Assembly (NCBI GenBank): GCA_036571765.1 | Contig: BROE01000019.1 | Location: 8,829,454-8,893,453, forward strand | Direction of reading: 5' to 3' | DNA from: Plecoglossus altivelis | Taxonomy: Eukaryota; Chordata; Actinopteri; Osmeriformes; Plecoglossidae | DNA: 64,000 nucleotides | Shown: piece by piece, positions 33,961-46,200 of the stretch | Numbering within the stretch: the first letter of the stretch is position 1 | How the letters are laid out: each line of letters opens with the position of its first letter | Made by a program: the position numbers and the translations under genes | Notes under the pieces: generated by a model | What the model saw: the letters and a program-made list of their open reading frames with translations, nothing else | The model's database searches: none | What the model was told of the DNA's origin: nothing

Positions 33961-36780
33961 GTCGGTGCAGCCATGAGTACTCTGAGTAAATCCATTGGTC
34001 GACGTGCGGGTAATAGAAAGTGTGCAGCTGCAGGCAGCACATACTTGAAGGCTGATGCTCGTGGTCCGAACTGTATCGGGATTGATGACCTCAGGATATT
34101 CAGGAGGTTGGTGTATATCCAAGCTAAATCTCTTTCTCTTTGCGCGTCTCTCCTCTCCCCCTGTCCCCCACTCTCGGTCTCTTTCGGAACGGACAAGGCC
34201 CCACTCTACAACAGGTTATACAGACTACAGCCTTCCCTAGGAGGAGGACAGTTCACCAAAATTAACAAAAAGAGTGAAATCGCTCTCCACCTTAAAAAAT
34301 AAATAAATTTACAAAAGCCAATAAAAGAATATGGGCGTTCAAATGTTCGAGTAATTACTGCAATCTGCATATGAAGGATCGCGTGCTGGTCTGCCGCGGG
34401 CGCTGTTTTTATTGCGCGTGTCTGCCTTTATCAATTTCGACAAGCATGGGGAATGGAAAACTATGGCAGCCTCGCAGCTAAACACAGCAGACAATATGCA
34501 AAAAGATGACGCTACTTTTGAATAATAAATGATGTGCTTTTATAGCCACTCTAAAACGCCTGTGATGGTACAATATGAAAAGGCTATGATAAGTAATAGT
34601 GCATTTAAAAAGGATCTAGTATGTTTTTATTACTACGTTTAAAAAAACGTATAAGGGAGACGGTGGGTAGAAATGGGATGAAAGGAGGGGTTGGAGTGAG
34701 AGAGATATCAGTATGATTGCAATAAAAGAAATGGTGGAGAAAAGCGCGGAAATACCCTCCTAGCGAAATAACCTGCTTAATGAAAGTTTACCGTCTCTCG
34801 CTCTTTTCCTGCGCCTCTCTTGTCTCCTCTTATGAAATATTAACTACATTTTTATATACAGCTCTAAAGCTTAATGCTCTTTTATAGCTTGTCTTTGTTT
34901 TGCCTTGTCTTTTTCTACAGTATTATTTTTCAGGCTTTAATGGAGCTCCTTTTAATTTGGTTTACATTGTGCGTCATATGCGCCCGTCTAGCTGTGTGGG
35001 AACATTGACAAATAGTCAATTTAACTCCGAGATTTGAGATCAACTACAGATTTCGGCGAGAGTGACATGTTTTCGTTAGCCTTGCTTCCAAAGAGCTGTA
35101 ATAAAAAGCAGAGGAGTGTAACCTAGTACATTGTAATATGAATGGTGATGACGAAGAAGATATTGATGATGATGAAGATGATGACGATGACTGAGCTCTG
35201 CATTCCAAGGAAGCCGCGTGTAGCTCATCTGCGTGCCTGTGTCCATGCACGCGCGCGCGCTCGTGTGTACAATATCAATAGAATTAGAATTCTGACAGGG
35301 GTTGCCCAACACACCACTCAGACTGCTTGAAAAACCAATAGAGGTTGAAAGGGAGGGTGGTGATGACGCAATGGTCATTTCAGTGGGACGAGCACGAGCC
35401 TCCCAGAGGAGAGGGTCTTCCTAGCATCAGCACTCACTAATGGTCTATTAAAATATCAACTACTTCAAAGTAAACTGATTTTTCCTCCGCTTGCTTCAGT
35501 CCCCTGAAGCTAATCAAACGCGGCGGCCAGGCTCGAGGTGGATAATCGCTTTTACACAGCAGATTACAAGGAACCACTTAGATCCAATGTCAGAAGATCG
35601 GGTGTCCTCGAGATTTACATTCAATTGGCGCGTGGAAACTATTTCCTGGTATAAAAAGCTAATGGTCTTCCTCTGACTGAATACACACACTAAATAAAAG
35701 CATTACCAGAAGCTTGTCCATTATATTCTTCTATTTTTACTATATCTTTACCTTTGAGACTAAATAAAAGCGAGAATCTACCCCCAAAAATCATCCGAAA
35801 AAACACCATTAAATATATAGCCTAACATATTAGACCATATTTAGGTTGTTTTATGTATACTATCATCATTATTTTATTATAAATGTTATTTAGGCCATAT
35901 AACAAATCTTAGTGGACAGCTTTGGACACAGTTGCCATAGAGTTGGGACTAGGCCCATGACACAGTGGGATCTAGAACCATCCACCTGATCTTGTCATGC
36001 CAAGGCCTATATGGAGACGAGTAACGAAGTTTGATTCCTTATATTGTTTATACGATTAACACGTTAAATAAACCAATTAATAAAACAATACTTAACTGAG
36101 TGATAAACTGTGAAAATAATATTTAAAAATTGGATTAATAAAATCAATAATATAGACTAAAATGTCAGTACAATTATAGGCTATATTGTCGTTTTAAAAT
36201 TAAAATATCAGGTGTCCTCACACAATATACAGCCCACACTGTACACAAGAAGCACAACTTAGAATAAAAATAGCCAACATTTTGAAGCTATACGATAGAT
36301 AATTAAAATATCTTTGAGATTATTGTCAATGAAAAGGAATAATGCCAAGATATTCAGTCAAGTTACACCACGGTCTGCAGCAAAGAAAAATTACAAACCC
36401 AAATAAAAACGTGGCAGTAGAAGGTAAATAAATAGATTAGTAACCTGTAGGCTACGAAAAACAGAAAAGGGTTTCTCGCCTTAGCGTAGTTCTCCTGATA
36501 GATTTCTTATAGCATGGGACTCTTTCCCCACACTTAACCTATCCGCCAATGTACTGATATGAAACCACAAAAAAACAGACAAAACGCCACGCTGCAGTCG
36601 TTCCGCGTCAAATAGCCTTGCCTTACTTATAGGCTTGAAAACCAATGTTAATTTAATTATTTGGATTGGTAGGCCTCTGCCATTAAATACTTCTCTGGAC
36701 TGAAAAGCGCATCCCCATCAACAATTATAACAAATAGAGATATCAATTTATCTGTTGCAAAGTGTGCTTTTAAAGAAATG
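33961..36780. other. AT-rich, repeat-poor upstream region of tlx3
   Basis: About 2.8 kb that is almost free of microsatellites except a GAT repeat (35146-35190). It has many homeodomain-type cores and no coding exon. In vertebrates the flanks of developmental homeobox genes are rich in conserved enhancers, so this stretch is the best place to look for tlx3 control elements. Confidence 0.35.
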
Positions 36781-37168
36781 ATGTCACCTGGAACGATCCC
36801 TTCGCTCACATTCAATTTAACAAATTAAAGTTAAAACGTCAGCCAATAGGGTGGCAGAAAAGCTGCCTTAACCAATAAGCGATAGAGAGAAGATAAGCTA
36901 TTGCGGGCGGGGTGTGATGAACAGAATTGTCCCAAGTAACGATTGCCCTGTATCAGCAAAGTCAATGTGCCACACTTGCGCATTACGCAGATGGAAGAGA
37001 TGATCAGAACCGCGAAGCAAGGGAGAGGATTCGGAATCTGACAAATCTTCAGACATTCGTAAAGCAGCCTTAAGATGTCTAGAAATTATTCGACACCTAC
37101 ATAACTATCGCTAGTGTTTTGCGATCATCGTCGGTGCACAAGCGCCTGGTTAAAGTGTTTGATAAAGA
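36781..37168 (+). promoter_or_regulatory. Probable tlx3 promoter and 5' UTR
   Basis: Two CCAAT boxes (36843-36847 and 36872-36876) about 29 bp apart and a GC box GGGCGGGG (36905-36912) lie about 260-330 bp before the tlx3 ATG. The paired CCAAT boxes suggest NF-Y control. The transcription start was not located. Confidence 0.5.
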
Positions 37169-40100
37169 ATGGACCGGTCGCCCAGCACGAGCCCTACCGG
37201 CGCCAGTCAGCCCACACAGCCCGTTCAACATGAACCTATAAGTTTCGGTATTGACCAGATCCTCGGTGGTACTGACCAAGATGGACCACAGCACACTAAT
37301 AGGAGCGGTTCGGATCCAGGAAATTCCACAAGTGGAGGGAGTTATCATCTCGGCAGTCCAACCGGAGCCAGCGCGGCTCCTTTCACCTCACTGTCCGGTC
37401 CGTTCCATGGCATCGCATCATCGTACGAGGAATCGAATGCATACGGAGTGAACTTGACCCTCACACCCGGAGGAGTGATACGCGTCCCGGCACACAGGCC
37501 GCTAGCTGCCGCCATTCCTCCTCCCATCACCAGCGCGGTACCCGGCCTCAGCAGCCTAAGCTTCCCATGGATGGAGAGCAGCCAGAGATTTGCCAAGGAA
37601 AGATTTGCAGGTATATATTCGCCAATACTGAACTACCCCTAAAAGAACCTGATTAACATTGGTTTATTTTAAAATGTGACTATTGTTAATTTAGCAGTCA
37701 ATACATCATCGTCCTAGACGTCTTAAATTTTATTGCCTCTTTTGAGTTTCAGTGAATAGAGCCGTTACGGTTATTACTATGTTGTCAATTCAATAACCAA
37801 ACTCGTAATTTTGTGAAGAAAAAGATTAAGCTTTGATTGAACCGTTTTCAGTTTTCATTATTGATAAAAGTGGTTTTTCTGAATCATGTGGAAAGAAATG
37901 TTGATGTTGTTCGAAAATGTGCTTTGATCTTATTTGAGGATTTTCGTGTTAATCTGATTTCAACATATAAGCACATTTTCTAGAGACCTATATCAGCTAC
38001 TTTAAGCCACACGATGTAAATACAATTTTGACGGTGGATATTTAAAATTTTAGCTGAAACACTATTGCATATGGGCCTTTGTTTTTAGTTTTTTTTTAGA
38101 CACAGTGTACCTATCAAATAGGCCTGACTTACAACCAGACGTTTAGAGAGCAAAATGGGGATATTATTTTTTACAGCACACATATCCTAGTTGTATAAAT
38201 GGGCTACATAATTACGTAAACTTCGGTTGGAGATATTGCATTTTCACAATGACCCAAATAATAGTTGGACTGCTTTTCCATGGACATGTGTTCCTTTTAA
38301 GAGTTGCTCGTTACCAATCAAGAAACATATGGCTTTATTATGAGGTTCAATTTAGCTCAAGTTACAATTCTGCACAATTATTGAAAGCAGCCAAAAGCTC
38401 ATCGTGTCAAACCCACAGTCCAACAATCCAGAGTCTAACACTCCACGGAAATACTTTTTCTTCTTACATCGCCGTATAAACGCACACATAATAACAATAA
38501 TTCGTCATATTATTATTTGCATATTACTAATAATTATTAAACGTAAACGTAAAAAATGGCACACGTTTGATATTTCTTTTTCGTTTTCTTGTTTGCATGA
38601 CAGAATTTTCTCTAGTAATTTATGTGTTTTTTGGTTTTATTGTGAAAAGCCTGGAAGAATCTCTTGGTCAGGATAGAAACATTTGAATCATCGTCAAATG
38701 AAAAGTGAAAACATCGTTTTGCAGTATTTTGCCGTTAACTCCGAATGAATTATGGGCCTTTCATTTATTTGGTCTTCTGGCGAGCAAGATGAAGATGTAA
38801 AGGGCATTAATATTTCAGCGTTGTAATATATGATTGCCTGAAGGCGTTTTTCCAAGTCGTTTGTGACAGCAGTGAATCATCCTTTCTCACAAATAAATGA
38901 AACTTAAATGCCTCATCATCTGTAATTTTACCAGTCAACATGCTGTAAATGGAACCAAAAGTGAGCAGGGAAAGAAATATTGTGTGAGGGAAAAAAGTGA
39001 CTGTTTGGTCGGCTATCATAGTGCTGCTATTAAAGACACAACATTGCCTTGACCCTGAAGGTCAAATAAGCTAAGGTTCCTAGCATATCAGTCTTCCGAA
39101 TGGTAAACCTGTGTGTGACCTGTTTGTCTTTATTTGTCTTTCATAATCACACACCCTTTGGTTCTCTACTTCTCCCTCTCCCTTTCTCTCTCTTTTCAAC
39201 TACTCTTTCTCTTGTTCTCTTTCTCTCTCTTTCGCTTTATATTTCTTTCTGGCTCTCTCTCTCACACACACACACCTCTACCTCGTACACAAATCTCTAC
39301 CGCACTCACACACACGCACCTCTACTACACACAAATATACACACCACTACCACACACAGCAGCCCTAACACCGTTCACAGTGGCCAGGCGTATAGGTCAT
39401 CCCTACCAGAATCGCACGCCGCCCAAGAGGAAGAAGCCACGGACCTCCTTCTCCAGGGTCCAGATCTGCGAGCTGGAGAAACGCTTCCATCGGCAGAAAT
39501 ACCTGGCCAGCGCAGAGCGAGCCGCGCTCGCCAAAACCCTGAAGATGACAGACGCCCAGGTGAAGACATGGTTCCAGAACCGCAGAACGAAATGGAGGTG
39601 AGAGAAGGAGGGAGAGGAAGAAGATGGAGAGAAACACAGTTATTTCATTAATTCCTTATACATGAGGACACACTTGTGAGACAAAATGATTTTTTTCATG
39701 TCTAAAACACTCAAAAGCTTAATTTTAACAGACACGACCAGCCTGAAATTTATAGGTCCCGAACCAAACACTTTTCAGTGCAAATCTACAAAATATCTCC
39801 ATAAGTTATTTCATGGTCTATTGTAGGCATACATCTCATAGTGGGACCACCACAATGCTGTACTGTCTGATACGTTGTGTGTTTGTGGTTGACCAGACTA
39901 ATATTGGGTCATTCAACCATTCAAACCCTTGACGAACATTATTAGTCTTAAATCACTAGATACATTTTAATGATTTATCTAATACACATTTTCTATATCT
40001 GTAGCCAAACCAGTCAATCGTCTGTATTGAAATGAAGGGCTTGTCTCATTTATCTCTCTCCCATCCATCACCAATTCACCCGGCTCTTTGTGAATCGAAA

Positions 40101-40396
40101 CTTAGACTCGACACTTTGTTGAACAGACTCAGATGAGTTCTGTGGACACCTGCCCACCCTCACACCTTGTCCTTGTTGCCAGGCGACAGACAGCTGAGGA
40201 GAGGGAGGCGGAGCGTCAGCAGGCCAATCGGCTGATGATCCAGCTTCAGCACGACGCCTTCCAGAAATCCCTGGGCGACTCGGTTCCATCCGACCCCCTC
40301 TGCATCCACAACTCCTCTCTGTTCGCCCTCCAGAACCTGCAGCCGTGGGCCTCTGAGGAGGGGGGCAAGCTGGGGGGCGTCTCGGCCCTGGTGTGA
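37169..40396 (+). CDS. tlx3: T-cell leukemia homeobox 3 transcription factor, 3 exons, 297 aa
   Basis: Coding exons are 37169-37610, 39360-39597 and 40183-40396, all GT-AG with phases 1 and 2. TLX3 is a nuclear homeodomain factor that specifies excitatory dorsal spinal, cranial sensory and hindbrain neurons. An eh1-like repressor motif FGIDQIL lies at 26-32, VNLTLTPGGVIRVPAHRPL in the middle, and a PBX-type FPWM at 132-135. The homeodomain is at about 171-230. It has QVKTWFQNRR with the TLX-specific Thr at position 47 (residue 217). The C-terminal family block is DPLCIHNSSLFALQNLQPW. The homeodomain first helix (RVQICELEKRFHRQKYL) and the ALTPFTV linker favour TLX3 over TLX1 or TLX2, as does the adjacent npm1. 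Teleosts have two tlx3 copies, so a or b is undecided. Exon 2 has a CAGCAG tandem acceptor, so one Ala may be optional. Confidence 0.96.
39245..39359 (+). repeat. CT/CA-rich tract forming the end of tlx3 intron 1
   Basis: The 115 bases before exon 2 are CT repeats grading into (CA)n with few pure pyrimidine runs. The splice site itself is CACACACAGCAG. Confidence 0.8.
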
Positions 40397-43298
40397 CAGG
40401 GCGGGCGGGGGGGGCGACCAGGGCCCGCCGACGCGCTCCAAGACCGGACGAATGGACGCTGGCTCGAAGAGCTGCGAACGCCAAGGCCCGATTTATCCAA
40501 ATTCATTCGAAATAATTATTGTCTGTCGGAGTTTTAGTGTGAAAACGTACGGACGTCCCACCCAGACTGGAACAAGGGGAGCTGGGGATGACCCGGGGTC
40601 TGGGGTCCTGTCCAGAGTGGGCGGCACGGGAGCGCTTGGGGGTGTCTGCGATGGCCGTCCCAGAAGAAGCCTTCCAAACAGCATGTGGACGGACTGACGC
40701 GGGGCAGATTGCAGACATCATCCCTGCCTTCGTCCATCTGCTCCTTGATCTCCAACAGCACTCTGCTGTGTGCTGCTGAACTGACCTTGGTCTGCTCGAG
40801 GGGAACACCTCTCCTCCCCCCCAATCCTCCATCCCCCCCCAGCCCCCCTAAAAAAAACAATTGGAGAAAACAGAGTTTTTGGAAATATGACATCTTCTTT
40901 TGCATGGAATCAAAGTTGCCATCCTCAAAAATTATCGTGATTAATCAAAAGGTTCCTATCAGGAAATCTCGACTATAAAAAATAATAATTTTCAGTAAGG
41001 GGTCAGGACAAGTGATGGCTATCGGTCACTTTTTTCCCTCTTCAACTGTAAAGATGATATGATAACTTTTTAATATGATTAGACTATCTCAAAGAAAGGG
41101 AAATCAATGTGTACCATACTACGATATATTTTATAGCGGCATGATGGATCAGAATGGATGTTTGACTTGAAGTGGCTCCAGTAAACCAACCACAGTACAA
41201 TGATGCTCATTGTACTGTTTTCAGAGTGTAGTCTATATTTAGGAAAGGGCACACACATTCATGCTCCTTCACACACACGAATATACACACACGCATGTAC
41301 ACACAAACATTGGCTGCACGTTTACACAAACACACACACCTCGCATGCAAAACTGCAATGGAATTAATGCGGTTTTGTTCATAATTAAAGTAACAATCAA
41401 ATGTTTTTTTATTATCATTCCTCAACGTGAAGATAAGATTTAAGGGCTACAGATAAATAAAAAGACTTGAGGAAATTTAATGAATGAGGAATTAATGACT
41501 GCAAATACTAAATTCAAATGGTACAGTACTGAGTTCGCTAAATGCGTGAAGGTAGCAGACAATGGATCTACTAATGTCTGCGATCACGTTTATAAACCTG
41601 TTCAAATGGGCGGTAGGGGGGACGATTTACAGATGTAGTTTACATAAACAGGTGTCTCTTCCAAACTCATGCATCATACTTTGTATTTTATACATATGTA
41701 AATAACAAAGTAATTAAATCATTTTTGTCATCGCTTTGTATCATTTTTCAGTTTTTTTCAGCCTTTGTTGACATTCATCTTATTTTCACGCTGAGGCTGA
41801 TGGTCGTCTATTTACAAGACAGACTATGCTTACGTATAAAGGAGTGAAACTTAAAATAAAATAAAAAACGTGCTGGCTCACTCTAAAAATGGTTGCAAAT
41901 CAGTTCTGACAACCGTTGAACTGTGAGCTAAGCTTAGAATTTGCTGTTCCCGTAAAAAATAAGATCAACACAGACTCACCCGGCACCAGTGGCTTGTGCG
42001 GGGGAATTTGATCGAATTTCTAAACACACAATACGGAACCATATGACATCCCACGCTAGTTTGATTCATTCTGTGGTAAATGTTGCTTACAAGGCCCTTA
42101 ATTCACAGCGTTCACACTAGTAATGCAGGTCTAGACAAGTACAGGGTCAGCAGTTTACGGTCTGAGAGCCTAAACGGAAAAACAGGCGTTAACTTCGGAC
42201 TTTACCTCAGCCACGGACATACGACGCCTTTCAGATAGCTCCAGGAGACGGGGTGCTGGGATGAACTCCAACCCAGGTGCAGCTCCGTATTTCGGGGACA
42301 ACATCACTGACACGCGGGCTCTCTCTACTGGCCGCTTCAACACACAGCAAGGCCGTGCGCTGTGGTTGGCATGACGATGTATCCCCCCCACCAATTCAAA
42401 AGTAATGACCAGTGTTTTGTAGACTAGCAATACAGCTAAATAAAATACAAAGTTAGTCAGTATTCCCGTGTCTTTATTCAAATGTCACATAAAATCCAGT
42501 CTCATCCACCTTGTAAAATATACTAAAACGAATCAACCTTTCTTTCCCGACGCTTTTACTTTCAGGCACATTATTCCTACGAAAAATCTGCTTAAGTTGG
42601 TATTTATTAAATCTGAGATGTCAATTTAGTCCTTGCGTTCTCTCCTACATTTGTAGCTCTAACAACCGAGACACGTGTAAGAAAAAAGAAAAAAAAGAAG
42701 TTACTTTTAATCACGTTGAGAAGACCTCTTCAGCCATCAATTCAGTCATGTTAACCAACACATGGCGAGAACCAACATCCACATATACGCAAACCTTGAA
42801 CCGTCTATGGAGGGCATGGAACGAGCAGCAAAAATCACTCAATTACAAAAAAACAAACAAATAAAAATCAATAAACAGGAACAGACACACCCCACTCTCC
42901 CCAAGGCTACCTATAACACAGTAGCAACGATTTCATTTACACATTTACAAAATGCAAAAGTTCCAAGTGAGGATATTTCCCCCCTCCCTCCTGTCTTTTT
43001 ACAGGACCTTAAGTAGTAACCACTGAGACCATGGATGGATGAGGCCTGTGTTGTCATCCATACCTTGCACTGAGCTGCAGCTGGAGGGGAGATTGGAGGG
43101 GCTGTGGCGTGGGAGGGGCTACTGTGGCATGGGAGGGGGGCTACTCTGGAGTGGGGGGGGCTACTGTGGCAGAGGAGGGGCTACTGTGGCGTGGGAGGCG
43201 CAGAGAGGCTTGAGGAGGGACAAGGGGTGGGTCAATGGAAGCAAAGAAACAAAGTCTGTAAAATTAAACGAGGGAAAAATAAAAAGATGGCTAGGTTG
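40397..43298. other. 3' UTRs of convergent tlx3 and npm1, and the DNA between them
   Basis: No further coding exon is seen. AATAAA at 41456-41461 (+) could end tlx3. On the minus strand TTTATT at 42603-42608 and 42473-42478 are candidate npm1 signals about 0.7-0.8 kb after its stop. A G-rich GGGGCTACTGTGGC repeat lies at 43090-43195, just after the npm1 stop, and would be npm1 3' UTR. Confidence 0.45.
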
Positions 43299-46200
43299 TT
43301 ATTTCTTCTCTGTCAATGTCTGTCTCCACTTCCACAACTCTTGGATGACCTGAGGGAGGAAGAGCAGAACACTGTCAAAACCAGCCGGGCCTTTACCAAC
43401 ACGGCCCAAGGACCCATCGGTTGGCAACGTCAAGAAACGGTGAAGTTTGGCAGCTCAGAACTTCTTAGAGGTTTGGTATGATTTTTCAGCCTTGCCATCA
43501 AAACCATGTGGTTCATCATTGCTGTGCAGGGAGTCATTAAAGAGTCTTGTTATAACTGAGATGCCATCGTACCTTAGTATCAGTGACCTTCATGCTCATC
43601 TTCAGGAAGTTCTCAAACTTGGGTTGGAGTTTTGGCAGCCCAACTCCCTAATTGAAAAAGAAGAGTTATTTACTTAACGCATGTCAGTGACATTTAGCCT
43701 TATACCATCTCAGATATGGCAACTAAAACCTTGGCCTTCACCCCCCGCCCCACCCCACCCCCCCAATCCTGATGGAACTGTGTGTCTAAGTTAGTCCATC
43801 TCCACACTCAGTCTTTTGGTAAGCAGTTGTTGAAAAACACATCAGCAAACATCAGCTCAACAAGTATCATCTCTGTCTGAAGATGGCTTGAGTACCATGT
43901 CAAGAAGGGACAGTTCCAACAGCACCTTCTCACGGGTCTCTATGGTGACCCAGAATGCCAAGTAACCCGTTCACAACCAAACGTGCTGATCTGACACTAA
44001 CCTTCTCCACGGACGCTGCCATCTTAGCCTTCAGCTCTGCCACGGTGAGGGGGATCTGGGGGGTTTTGGGGGTCTGGGGCTTCTTGTTGCCCTTGCCCTG
44101 GGTGTCGGGGGTCTTGGGCTGGGGGCACGACACACAGTTAGACCAACTCAAACCAACTGAAAAAAGCTTTTTAAAGTATTTGCGTAGGACCGCATGTCTA
44201 CTTTGGTTAGCTTCGCAGCTACATCAGAACAACTACTGACTGCCAACAAGCAACCAATGACAGACATGTTCCATGTCTTTTAAAGATAATTGGAACGGTT
44301 GGTTTCGGAGCGCGGTCACAATTGCAACCCCTGTCAATAGATAGTGAGCGTGGAGCTGCGTCTCACCTGTTTCCCAGCAGGTGTGTTCGCTTTGGGGCTC
44401 TTTCCGTTCTGAGCGGCAGGCTGGGATTTGGACGGAGTCTTCTTGGGCTGTAGAGGAGATCAGCGTTGATACAGACTTACGAGTATTAAAAGGTAAACCA
44501 TCGCACACAAAAAAAAACCCCACCATTGATTTGGGTTCACTTTTGTACCCGTGTGTGTGCGCGTGTGAAAGAGTCTCACCTTTACAGGGGACGGTTCAGG
44601 CTCGCTCTCCTCTTCCTCCTCCTCATCATCCCTAACAAAAGCAATGATGTTTAGACTCTTTAAAAAAAAAAAACTTCAGGATCAAACAGGAAGAGGAGTA
44701 AACAGAAACTCACTCATCATCATCGTCATCATCATCCTCCTCGACATCTTCCACCATTTTCATCTTTTTCTAAGAAGAAGAAGAAAAGAAAGATGCATGA
44801 GTGCCAGGCGCTCAGGCCATGGTGTTGGAGCGGCAGGATGGGAGCTTTCAGACGTGAGACCTACAGATTTAAGGGCAGGGGCTGAAGCAGGTCTCTTCTT
44901 GGATGTTTGAAGCAGCTCTTCCTCCTCCTCATCATCCTCCTCGTCGAACGTTTGGTCTCCTCCCATAACTGGCGAACGACATCGCATTAGGTCAGGGTCA
45001 TCGCATCACGCAGGCACCGTGCGAGCGAAGTTTAAGTCATAAGTCTCAGTCTTTTGGTAAGCAGTTGTTGAAAACACATCAGCAAACATCAGCTCAACAA
45101 GTATCATCTCGGACTACTAGGTGGCGTCTCGCAACAGCCTTCCGGAAAGTTCCCAGTAACTGTTTATTTCCGGGTGCGCCCAGCAGGGGGGAGTGTGGTG
45201 CATAGCCGTACTTACCAACCAGGTGCTGACCGCTGATATGGATCGGGCCGGAACCAGACTTGAGACGGAACACAGCTGGAGGGGTGATGCCGAACCCACT
45301 AAGGCAGACCTGCAACACCAGCTCCTGTCACTCTCAGAACACTCTACAAACTACAGAACACTCTACAAACTACTATAGAACATTCTACTAACTACTACAA
45401 AGAGTTAGAACAACTTCATTTATGTGATACTTTTAATCCAAAGTGACCTCTTCAAATGGTCTGATCATATGAAGTAGCCATCCCCTAACAGGACTCAATA
45501 CACCCACTGTGTGCATGTCTCTTTGGATAACAGCATCCCTCAACTGCATATTTGAAATTGACACTTGATCACATGGAACCGTCCCTGAAGTTAAAGAACC
45601 CATCTTCAGACTCAGTCTTTTGGTAAGCAGTTGTTGAAAAACACATCAGCAAACATCAGCTCAACAAGTATCATCTCTGTCTGAAGATGGCTAGATTACC
45701 AGGGGCTTGAGTCCTTAGTGCAACAGGATGTGAGGGGGAGGAATGCTGTGGTTAGAGGGGGACTTACACAGGGGAGGGTGGAGGGCTTCAGTGATGCCAA
45801 CACTGCCTTAACCTTCTGGCCTTCTGTGTCCTGACCTTCCACTTCTACTATGTTCAACTCGTCGCTGGTAGTCTGGTCCACACACACCTGGAAACACACA
45901 CGACGAGAGCGTTCAAAGGATGAGAAAGAATTCAAACTTCAAATTGCACCATTTATATCGACATTTAAAAACCAGGAGTAGCTGTAGTTTACAAGAAAGA
46001 ACAACTTGAACTTGAGTTTAGACAACACGTGCAATGTGATAAAACGTCAGCCTCAAAATGAGGATCAAGATAATATGGTAGATACCATTCGTAGATCCAA
46101 CTGGTGATCGAAATCATCGTCTTCTGGGTTGAAAACGACCTCCTTCCCGGCCTTCAACTCGCAACCTATACAGGGAGTGAAGGTGCTTGTCAATTAATGT

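Noticed and set aside
42170..42481. 103-codon minus-strand frame between tlx3 and npm1
   Set aside because: No recognisable domain, no splice context, and it lies beyond the likely npm1 3' end.
44119..44366. Further snoRNA in npm1 intron 8 (and introns 1, 2, 5, 6, 7)
   Set aside because: CTGA motifs occur but no C box with the right spacing and no terminal stem was found.
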